Source: Sclerodactyla briareus (taxonomy: Eukaryota > Echinodermata > Holothuroidea > Dendrochirotida > Sclerodactylidae). From it: a stretch of 64,000 bases of DNA. The translations under genes were made by a program, and so were the position numbers. Each line of letters starts with the position of its first letter. Position 1 is the stretch's first letter. Below are positions 36,601-48,600 of the stretch, in pieces. The stretch is taken from assembly GCA_026419785.1 (NCBI GenBank), contig JAODTK010001776.1:124001-188000 (forward strand). The letters run 5' to 3'. The notes beneath the pieces are model-generated. The model made no database searches. It was not told the origin of the DNA and saw nothing but the letters and a program-made list of their open reading frames with translations.

Positions 36601-39600
36601 CGTCTCCGTGGGAATACGCACAGTACGCACTGCTAATCTTTTGTGTATGGCACGCAATGCAATGTACTTCGATCAAACTAATGCAATAGTTGCCCTAGTT
36701 GCTTATTTACTGTATAGAGATACAAATGTATAGATCTAAAGGTTTAGATATCTCTAATCGTTTGGGTAATTCTCAATTTTGCAGGTTGTAGAATAGGAAT
36801 AAACTACAGCGGGTCGACTTTTACTGGTTCATAAACAGTCTCGACTCTGTATTCAGCTTAAAACAGACTCGGCTGCGCCTATGTTATTGACCTCTAAATT
36901 TCAGAGTCTCAAATGTTTATTCGCCAGTAAAAGTCTCCCGGTTGAAGTTTATTCCCTAATCAAAATCAGAATGTGGAATGTTGCTGTTATGAAATGCTGG
37001 GAACCTATCAACTGCCAAGAGACATATCCTCGAGACACATGTAACACATAAAATAAATGTGTTGTTAAACATTGAATAATTTTCAAACTTTTTTCCGAAG
37101 CCTCGTCCTTTGCTGCAGCTGCCCTCAAGGCCTCTGGGAAGGAAACTGGAACTCTGAATGCATCCATCCAAGAGAGAATAAAGAGAAGAATCCTTGAGGC
37201 TAAGGTAAAACATCCTTGTCATCACCGTAGTAACCTCCAAGGTTGTGCCCATTTCGATTCACCGAGTGGTTGGCACAATTTGCAGAGTTTTAGCATCCCG
37301 GTGGTCATACCAGACTTTAAAATGGTACCTGTTGCCCTCTCGCTGGGCGCTCAGCACAAGGGATTGGAGCGGGACAAAACGAGGGGTAAGAGGGTCTGCA
37401 CCCTTGCTGGGCCTCGAGAATGATTATAATGATAATTGTGTGGTGTCACATATTTGCATGTATTACAGTATGAACAGACTTCCAAATGATCCCAAATGAG
37501 ATACTGGCCGATGCTCCTGCACGAGCAATCGGGAAGACCTCAAATTTCCCGCCTTGACAAAAATTTGCAAATCTCATGTCCTGCTGGTAACTTCTCAACG
37601 GGTTATTTCCTTTGCCAGATTGCCAGTTTGGTTGTCTGCCATTGAAGCATGTTTGTTGACGAAAACATTTCTTATTTTTGGGACAATGGCCCACACCATC
37701 AGTTTTATGCTACATGAACACTATCGTCAACACGTGAGATCCATTAATACATATGTAATTAAATGATAATGCTAATCTACGAAATGCTATCCACTATGAG
37801 AAGTGGTATCAGTGAGACTTTGCAAGCAAATATAGGCTACTGGATTCGAAATACAGCAGTCACTGGACGTTTTTCCATGGGTGGCTGACTTGACCGTTGA
37901 GGGTGAGGTCTTGTTCTTCACTTCATGATTCCGCTGTGATTCATTGAGTTACTGCGGTTTGTTACGTCTGTCGGCTGTGAGCAGTCACATTTAACTTGTG
38001 AATCTGCTCCTTCCAAGAAATTGGTCGGGTCCTAAAGTGCACTGATTGCTCTCTCGAATGAGGAAGTAAAATGGCAGTTTTGGTTACACCTCTGCCTCAA
38101 TATCATCTGAGCACTAGTCAAGGAGAGAAGGTGAGTTATCGCCGGTGCTCATATACGATCAATATGGCCAAGGTTTCTAGATGGCCTTAAACTGACTCGT
38201 GACTGTAGACCATCAAAATCAAATCAAGTGTTGCTGTTTGTTGATTGGCTGCAGAATATGCTGGTGCATAATACAGATGGTCAACTTTTGTATAATGTAG
38301 GGCTATGATTAGCAGGCAAGTATAGTGTGATTTGACTGGCCAGGCAAGTACATGCAATGCGAGATCAAGTGCCACTCTGCTGCGGTAGCGTCGATGTAAC
38401 AAATTACATATTCAAAAGTGTTTTGGCACAAACAGCCTATGTCACAGTCTAGATTAGCCTAGGCTGGTTGGTATTGTTTGCCAGTTATTATCGCCTTCTG
38501 GGAGCCTTACCCTGACTTTTTCAGAAAGGAGGAGTGGGCGGATTATTGACAGGCTTTGCACATTTCACCATATCAGGCACTATGAGAGTTTTGGTAAATG
38601 GGTATACATAATAGTAACATGAATCTTGTTGGTGGGATCATCTGTATACCAGTGCTTTTTGCCACTGTTATGTGGCAGAGGTATTGAAGAGAAGGCAATT
38701 TCTCATGATATCCCATATAGATCTGCGAATGTGTGATTTATCGACCCAGCTTAGACAAACCTTCATTGTTAGATTATATGATGTGACAGTGGATATCGTT
38801 TTGAATCCCTTCCAGCAAAAGGCCGAGCAAACCATAAAAGATGAGGTCCAGAAGGACCCAGACAAGGACCTGCCTGGGAGGCGGCCAGGGGCTGCGGGCC
38901 CGGGACCTAGCTACTAGGTTCGATGAACCCTCATTGGTGAGTGTAGTTACTTTCTCCTATTAATCACACGTGCCCCAACCCCCTTCTTAAGCCTTTCTAG
39001 TTACATTCTGGTGATTTCTACCGCATCACAATCTTCTCACACCATCATCCACTCTAACCCCACAATCTGTTGAAAACAGTCGCATTCTTGGTAGTTTTAC
39101 TTGGAATATTAGTTTAACACACAAGAAGTGTTCAACGTCTCATATTCCATCATATTCATCGATAACTAGTGTGCTAAGGAGAGGCCATATATGTATGCAT
39201 GACATTTGCAAGTTGGAATTGGTATCAAGCTTTCCCATAGGAGTCATAATTGGTTTGTTGTTAGTTAGGATTCATCCGGGGCAAATGGGAAAAAAAAAAA
39301 AATGTGGAAATTGAAAAGTCATAGCTTGGTAATACAATTAACTTAACCTCACATGGAAGATGAAGTCATACTGGTATGGGGGTTCTTCAAAATGAAGTCC
39401 GTGAAGTTGACAGTGCTCCGCTCAGTCAAGGAATCACGAAGGCCTTTGGCTTCCGGTCGCCAAAAGGCTGTCAGTGAAAGATGTGGTCCAGACAGAGACC
39501 CACGTACCTCTTCAAAAGCTCTGCGCACATTGAGACTTTCTTGAACCTCCAAACGTGTTACTCACTGACAATATTTGCCACTATTTTTTTATTGACTTGA

Positions 39601-42600
39601 GGCAGCAAGGTACCTTGCAGGCCTCATCCTTTTTCCAGATGGCATTAATGTCAACTTCTGACAAATCCAGTGTTTAATGCCAACTTCCCATTTTGAATGG
39701 TTGCCATCCCCCACCCCCTCCACCCACCCACACCATTGCTAAACTGGATAACCTAGGTTGTATACCATATTTTAGGATTGATCACATTCCAAAGTCCTAC
39801 TGCTTGCAGTATCCTTGCCTACATCAGGACAACCATCTAAGGTGATCTAAGGCTTGGGCGGCCTTTGCGGGTAAGAAATGAATCAGTGCTCCACACAATT
39901 TCATGAGGCAACATACTACAAGTTTGGTCTAGCCTGTGAATTCGGCATGAATATCGCGCTCTTATCTTCCAATGGAAAAAAATGAGAGTGACTATTGTTT
40001 ATATATTACAACATGTTACCTTCAAAGAGAGCCATGTCAAATTGTATTGACTTAAAAATAAAAAAAACCAGAACATGGAGAAAATAGGGAAGTCTTCTTG
40101 CCGATTGCTGTTGTGTCATTGACCTATTGTGGTACAGTAACATGTGGAAAGGAGAAAACTAATTCGCCACAAAAAAAAAAGTAATCCCAGAGGACAGTGA
40201 CATATACAGGGTTCCCAGCTTTAACCTGGAAAACCTGAAAAAGTCATGGAATTCGAAAGAAGATGCTTAAATCCTGGAAAAATGCATGGAATTTAGTTGG
40301 CCAAAAACAGTCGTATGTTGATAAGAATAAGAATGGACTATGGATAAAAAGGGGTTATTGTAATGGTAATACATAGAAATCATTATTACACAATTGGACA
40401 TTTGACTGTACAAAAAACAGTTCGAAATTCTCAGCAGAATGTTCACATTCGCAGATGTTATCAACTGGTAATTTACATATGAAAACAAAATAACATGCAT
40501 TCCCAATTATTAAGCTTATCATGAATAAACAAAGTAAAGTTCACACAGGCATAAGGGAACCAGTAGACCCCACAGTGATGTCCTTCACTGAAGCATGGGG
40601 ATTTCTGCCTGGTTGGATTGTGATACTCCCCTGAGGTGAGGAATGGATGGCTGTATAGAAAGGGTTGGATAGGGCTGTATCGAAAGGGGGGTCATTTAAT
40701 CCTCATGATACTTTTACATGTTCACAAATAAGTGTAAACACTGCTGTGAACCGGTGTGTTTCTGTAAAAAGTTTTCAGCTTTCAGGGTTCAGTCTGATAC
40801 TGTTCTTTTGTCTGAACTGGGAATATAAGAAATGTTTCATCCTGGAATTTTGAAATAACATCATGGAAAAATCATGGAAATATCACAGAATTTTATCCTT
40901 TTGGAATGCTGAGAACTGTGACATGTACAGGAGCAACTTCAAACCGGCCTATGGTTCACAAGTTAACATTTGAGGTTGTTGACGGTAATTGCTTTGTCTC
41001 GTTTCGTTTCAGCTCACCGAAAGAGGAGCTGGAAGAAGACAAACAGCTGCAAGAATCATCGCTGGCTAAGAGCAAGTGGAAGGCAGCCTTCAAAGCCGTC
41101 AAGAAAAAGGTTCGTCCGTGCACCTCAGGTTGTGATGTGCACCGTAATTGTGGGTATTAGGCAGTGTTGTAATGAGTCACTAAATTTATGTCAGACGCGA
41201 GTCATTGACTTCATTTATGCGACGAGTCGAGTCACTGACTTGAGTCACTGTTTACTTTTCAATGAGGAAAAATTCCACTAAGTGTTCGAGTCAATTCATA
41301 TTTGGAAAGTAGTAACTCGAGTCATGACTCATTACATCACTGGTATTAGGTATTGAATTAGCTTGTAATATTTCGCATTTATAGTGTGATATTGGCAGAA
41401 AGTTAGTCTTGTTATGGGAGCTTGGGGAAGAAAAGGTTAGGATCACCGACTAAAAATGATTCGATACAGAAGCTCATAAAAAATCATAATTTTTTTCCAC
41501 CAATTGGTGACCACAATCTTTTTTGGCAATAATAATGATGAGTAATATCTGGGTACTCATATAGCACCTTTCTACTCTAGTGCTTAAAGCAATTTACAGA
41601 TATTACGTTGATCATGGGATCTGGTGCATACTGAGAGATTCTGGGCATTTCACATCTCTATTTTCATTGCGTCAGTGTTCATGTACATTTGAACCTCATT
41701 CCTTTCTGTCAGGAAATACGATCTCCGACGGCGGAAGAGGCAACGATTTTTCACCGACTGGAGCCGGAAGCCAACCGCAGCCCACAGCTGTGCCATCCAC
41801 CTCTGCAGAAGCCGAGGTGGAGCCAGTCCCACCAGAGGATGAAGAGCGGGGAAGAGCCTGCTGGCTGCCCACTTCATCAATGAGGAGGACTATGTCCTGT
41901 TCCCTGCTGAGATGAAGGGCCCAGAGTACTCCTCTGAGGGTCAGGGAGGAGAACGAGGAGGGGTACTACTTTGATGCCAGCCTCCACCCCTGGTAAGCCC
42001 TATACCTATCTGTTAGGAGCACAGTGGCCTGGTGTCGGGAGCACAGTGGCCTAGTGGTTAAGGCATTGAGGCTTCTGTTCCAGAGGTTATGGGTTCAAGC
42101 CCACATAATACCCTTGGGCAAGGTATTTATCTCTACTTGCTTCTCTCCATCCAGGCGCTATGTGGGAATCTGTTGAGGTAACAGATGGGGGCGCCACAGT
42201 GGGCTCCCACAAGGTGTAGGCTTCCCATGGGGTGTGGGCATGAGATGCTGAGGGTGGTAGGTCTGGTTCCTCCTTTTCATATTGGTAAGGAATGCAACCT
42301 TTGTACTGATTCTTAGCCAATGCATTTAGCAGAATAAGATATTAGCTATGTGCAGCATTATATTGTGAGAGCTGTGTTGTGAGGTGGGGAGGGTGGGGGG
42401 GGGGGGGGAGTTTTGTAGGTAACCATCTCATAAAAGCCTACCTCAAACAGAATATCTTGTATTAAAAAATATCCTTTTGGAACCATTTTTATGTGTATAC
42501 TACTTGCTATTTTCTCTTGTCAAGATTTGAATTACCCTCATTTACCTTGTAGAATCCTTCGTCAGTTTGAACCCTGTGGTGACATGTCAATCAATGTGGC

Positions 42601-45600
42601 ATTTTTAAGTTGTGAATTGGAATACTTTAGCAAAGCAACCTGGTTGAATTCCAAATTTCCTGTGTGGGTTCTTCCGGAAACTAAAGATAAGTGTAAAAAG
42701 TATAGGGAGTTATGAATACTCTCTCATTTTATTAACCATCAGAATCATTACAGTTGAAAGTTTAACGAACCTCGCTGAATGTATCTATCTGTTTTTTAGT
42801 GCCAACCAGTGACAAAGTGCCCGAGGATGTCGAGCCCAGGTATCTGGAAGATGAAGGTTTCTATGTGGGGGTCAAGCCCAGGTCTCGTCAAGGGACCGTA
42901 ACGCCATGGAGAACAGCTGCTCAAACAGCCTGACAAGGTGAGGTATTGACTACAGACAAGTGAACAAACAGTCTGAGCAAGTAGTACCTGTCCTAGCATA
43001 ATTCGAGGGCAAATTTGAATATGTAACAGATTGAAATGCTACCTAATCAATTTATCTATCGCAGATCATTTCCTGAAGAATTAATCAGAGACTCAAGGTA
43101 CATTTACACAACACAGAGTTTTCACCCACATGTTTTCGTTTTATTCTTGCACACCCTAAAATTTGTTTTCCTCTAATGATATTTTGACCACTCCACACAG
43201 GGATCAGCCTGGTTTGGTGAAGATGGCTTCATCAAGGCCTTCCCCTGATCCCCTGAAGGAGACCCCAACCAGACCACAGATACCAAACAACGAGAGCGGG
43301 AAACCGGGGCTGCAGACAATCTTCACAAAGGTAAAGCTTAAGGGCCAGGCATACTTAGAGTGCAATCTCATGGTGGAGTCTAACAAATGAGACCTAGTGC
43401 TGTGGTTGTCCATCAAGCTTACTCATTCGCAAGGGGGGAGGGAATACTATCCAGTCCACTTCGATGGGAGACAGGGCATGGGTACCTATTGGGGAAGGTT
43501 AAAAATTGATGATAATCATTTGGTACACTGCATGCCGAGGGCCCCCAGGTTCCAACAACCCTTTCAATGTGCCTCCCAGCGTTGCCAGTAGTTCACAATT
43601 AATAAACCTTTAGAGGCTGTTTCATTGGTACGAATTTGTGAAGAATGGTGCCAGATTTTCCTAAAATTAACAGGATTGCACTTAGCAAACTTTGTTCAAA
43701 TTGCATGCACTTTCCTATGACGCTGGAACTATGCTTATTTACATACTGCTCCAAGACGTAGCTGTTTTTTCCCCGCCCCTTCAACACAGGATTGGTCGGG
43801 GTTGCAACATTTAGGTGAATTTCCTAAGAATTCTCAAATAATAACGCTTCCATAGTGTTATTCACTGTAAGAGAGATTGATCGGCAATCTTGGCAACTGC
43901 AGGGTTGCCATGATAGAGAGGGAGTGCTCAGAACGGAATTCTGCACAATGCTTGCAAACAATAGTCGTGATGCCATTTGTTAGAGGTAGTGGCAATGTCA
44001 GCTTATGGTTGATATTTATAACTCCAAATGGATTTCCAATGTGCCACCGGGCAACTCCTACGTAGGTTAGTTTGATAGGACGTGCAAAACTGTAATAGTG
44101 CATATACCTGCCATGCAGGTGAGGTCGGAGGATCAGTGGGTCGTTCTTGTGCATTTTGGGGATTCCATGGAGGGGTGTACTACTAACTGAGCGAATAGAG
44201 GGCTTTTGCACTTAGAACCAGTTATTCTTGTATAACAGCCAGCGCAATTGTCTCTGTGTATGATTATTGAAAAGTACCGTAGGCCCGTCACAAAACCGGA
44301 TGTAGTAGCACTGGGCAGTGCGTTGTATTGTGCACTCAGGAAGGGGGTGCACTGTTAGAGAACCTCATGCAGCACTGACGCATGCCAGTAACTAAAGCTA
44401 GTGCATGTGTAACCTTAGGTTCCATATTATTTTATGCAACAAGACTTATGGAAGGCTGTTTACCCAAGTTTGTATGAACCCGAAAAAAAGTGGCCCAACA
44501 TTCGTTTGTGTTTTGACGACCGCATTCGCGTATCGTTAAAAGTTAAATGTGAGATTCTCCAATTTGGAAGGTTGGAAGTTTGTATAGGTTGCCCTGAAAG
44601 CCCATTCTTTAGATTATGATTTACATAGAAGTAAATAGTAGGTGATGGCACTGATCATGTTTTACCTTCTCTAAGGCTAGTGGTACTCTACTTACTGGCT
44701 ATTAATCAGACATGACTGTGTGTGCAGAATGAAGGATAGCTGTGTGACTGAATTAGTCCCTCAGTGTGGAGTATCCCATCAAACCCAGAGTAGGGTTGTA
44801 GATCAGGGGGTTTCATGCCCAATCTCTAACACGGATGGTTCCGTTGTTACGTTTCCTCCAGTATGAACTGATGAAATGCAAATCCTAGAGGAGAAAAAAG
44901 TACATATATTTGAATGATTGGTATGTACATGTATTTTCAAAAAGGTAACTAGTGACTAGGTAGGGGATTATAAAATAGAATTTGCCTGAACAAAAATCTC
45001 CTTTGAGAATAGTGTTGGTTAACATGGATTAGATCATCTAAATGTTGTGTTGAGAAAAATAGATGCCTGTATGGGAAAAAATCTGAAGAGGGGGCTTGGG
45101 TTTTATTAGTTTTGAAAAAAAAAAAAACATCCGAACTTTTTTCGGCTGTTGATGGATATTGTGTGTCCTACCCTATTTCTGAACAAATTACTGTACACAA
45201 CAGCAGTTCATATGTCTTCAATAGTATTCAATTTATGAGAGTGTTGCACATGTCATCCTGTTCTTCTTTTTTCAGGCTGTATTGGTGGATGCGGACCAGG
45301 GCTATTTCCTCGTCGTTGAATTCCCTGGAGGCCTCTTACCAGCTAGACATTGACATCAACACCACCTGGGTTTCCCATCACTCACTGTTCAAGTAAGGAG
45401 CACGTGCTGGCTTCTAGCCTCTCACAGATGTACGACCAGTATCCATCAAAGACAGCAGAGAGACATGGCCGAGTATCTCACAAGAAGGTATTCATAATCA
45501 ATGTGATTGAAAGGTGTACCCCCCTTATTGGGGAAGAAGGGGTGTGGGGGGGTGGTGGTGTTACTACTAACCAGTGTTTTACCCAACACTCCCTGTTCAG

Positions 45601-48600
45601 TAAGGCGTATGTGCTGGCCTCTAGCCTCTCACAGATGTACGATCAGTATCTCAAAATACAGACGATGGACCTGGCTGAGTATCTCACAGAGAAGATAATA
45701 TAATCATGTAGATTTGAGGAGTTACGCCTTATAGAGGGGCAGAAGAGAAGAGGGGGGGGGGGGGGGGGGGGGGGGAGGGTGGTGGATGGTATCTCCATAA
45801 TGTGTTCACCCATCACTCCCCTGGTCAGCACGAGCACATGCTGGCCTCCAGCCTCACAGATGGTAACGACCTGAAAAGGTATCTACCTTTACGTGGATCA
45901 CGGATGGGGGGAGTTTGATGAGGAGGCTCCTCCCATTACGCAGTGTTCACCTATTACTTTTTGTAAGCGGGAACTCCTTGTCACTGCCACCTCAGCCTCT
46001 CACATGTATGACAAGTACCTCAAGATGGACACTGCTGAGCATCTCATAGGAAATGTATTCCATGATGTGATCACTTAGAGCCGAGAAGTGTAAGAGTCGG
46101 GGGGGCTGCTCCCAGTTTCACCACCACTGTTTCAGCAAGAAGCCGGCAAATGGCCTGGCCTCCACCCTCTGATAGGTACGACTAGTTACTCTAGAGATGA
46201 ACGTATGCTTTATATTCACATATTCATGTACATTCCATGAGTGTATAATGGACGTGGGGTCTCTTTAAACTCCATCCTATGGCAGGAATATAACTGCACC
46301 GTCAACCGCCTCAATAGACGAAACAGGGTCCATGGCCAAGCATCTCCACAGAAAAAGATCTCAATTCTTGTTGCTTCAGGCCTTATTCTTCATGGAATCT
46401 TTATCCCATTAGTAGCATGTTTTGTTTGTTTGACCCGGGTGTACATTCTTTCCAACCATTTGGCCATGTGGGTCTATGCTGTTTACACCTCGAGGGAATT
46501 TAGTATTCATGTACTATAAGAGTGGTAATGATGTGTGATCTCTTCCATTGTCCATGGATATCACTATTGTTATCTTTCGATATCTGTATAACAGGGAGCA
46601 TGGACTGTGACTCCCATCCTCTGGAAATATACAACTGCACCCCTCATGAGACACAAAAAAAAACCGGATCATGGCCAGCCAGTATCTCACCAAAAGAGGA
46701 AACTTATTCGATTGTTCAGACTTAATTCGTCCTGGAGCTTAGTTCATTCAGTAGAATTGTAGAATGTGTGATAATTTTGAGCCTGATAAATACTTCGTAG
46801 GTCATATTAAGGTTACGCACTAATAGTTACTGCAGTGGCTGGTGCTAAGAGGGGGTGAAGAGGGATTTCTCATGTCCAATTGGAGAAGTCCCTCTCAAAA
46901 CGGAATTCAAGAGGGGCAAACTTCCCAATCATTTGGACATTGGGGTTGTTGTGGTTGGGTATAAGAGGGTACGGTCCCTCTTTCCATCTGAAATCCCAAA
47001 TCCCTCTTCATAATAAATCAAAGATTGAAAAGCCTAGAGGCCCAGCACTGAGAGTTACTGAGTGGATGTGGGTAATATTGGTGAATTAATTACCACCGCA
47101 TTCCTAAAGGAGTGCCGACTGATGAACAATAACGAATACCACAAGGGAGTATTTATTACTGTAGGATCATACATTATCCTCACACCCCTTTCATCCCAGC
47201 CTATTCTCTGCCGACAACGCTTCCAAAACATTATTTGAATTGCATGACCACACCAAATTCTCTTCTATGCAGCTTGGCGCATTGAAGCAGGCAGCCCACT
47301 CGCTTGAAGCTCAGCTGTTTGATAGGGACTCCAGTGAAGAAATATTGGAGGGCCTCAGACAGTCGATAAAGAGCTTACAAATATGAATACGGTAGGGTGA
47401 TTATAAATTCTGATTCCCCTGAACCACTCGTTTACCATCGAATGCGTCGATGAATAGCCTGTGAATGTTCCAGGACTGCCTGAGCTACAAATATGAACTG
47501 AGTTAGGGGATGTTGAACCCGTGCTGTACAAAATTGTTCCAAAGGCGAGGATGTGACTTCTGTGTACAGCATTGTTGGCAGTTAGTTATGATGCTGCTGA
47601 ATATATGCTTTCCTTATCACTGACCACTTACGTATGGGGGCCGTCTCTAGCGCAGTGTAGACATCAAAATTCTCATTAAACCGGAAGCTGCTGAAAATGG
47701 GGACCATTAAAACTTTTGGGCCCTCTTGTCTTGAGTCCACATAATTGCCAGATATCACAATTTGGCTGCAAATTCTAATATTTCACAGTGGGTACCATCA
47801 ATTATCACATGGGTCCCCGGGTCAACTGAACACAATCAAAGTTTTTAACTCATTTGTACCTGCTGCATTCTTGTGTGGCTAGGACACTCACTGTGGTTCG
47901 GAGACAAGAAACTGGATTTTATTTGCTCAGAAGATACTGTCCTGTTCTGTCAATACGGGACCTAGTGGATTGGACGCACTGGTGTAGCCTGATTGGTAAG
48001 CGCTTTTGGGGTTTGGGTACCGTTAGGGTTGCTTTGAGGAGGCTGTGGTGGATAAGGAGCGGGGGTAGATTGTAAGGCTGGGGGTATCCAAGCATATTTG
48101 TACAGGGAGCGAGTACTGCATTGGTACTAAGCCAAAAGAATCGATCACTATTATCGTAGCGGGAACATGCTTCGAGGTATACTGCAGGCTTGTGCGGAAT
48201 AGTTTTCTCCAGAGGGTGAGCCAGTATTGTCAATACCCAAAAGATAATTTCTAAGGCAAAACTGGAGGATTTCTGGAGTGGCAAGTGAGTCTTCTCAAAA
48301 AGTGAGCCTATGTCAACTGTTTGTGTGTGGTCAACTTAATCATGTTGGTGTATTTCATCTCAGTGCTATGCAGCATAAGGTTAGGTAGTAGTCGTTTGCA
48401 GAGATAAGATGTTCCACAGGGGCCAAACATCTGTCCATATAATATGAAATGTGCACGGAGGTGTCGATATACCATGTGTTTCCATTGATGTGTCATTGTT
48501 GCTGCATCATCTCAAGAAATTCACATGGAACATCGTCTCAAAACCGAGCACCTAGTTAACACGCCTTCCAAGTCATCGAACAAGGGATTTCTTCTTGATG

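Noticed and set aside
36144-36733. 128-codon and neighbouring frames as a gene
   Set aside because: They lie in the foldback element and are shared with its tandem copy; no domain recognised.
42040-42110. Intact tRNA gene
   Set aside because: A and B boxes are present but no cloverleaf with an acceptor stem can be formed; it is the head of a SINE.
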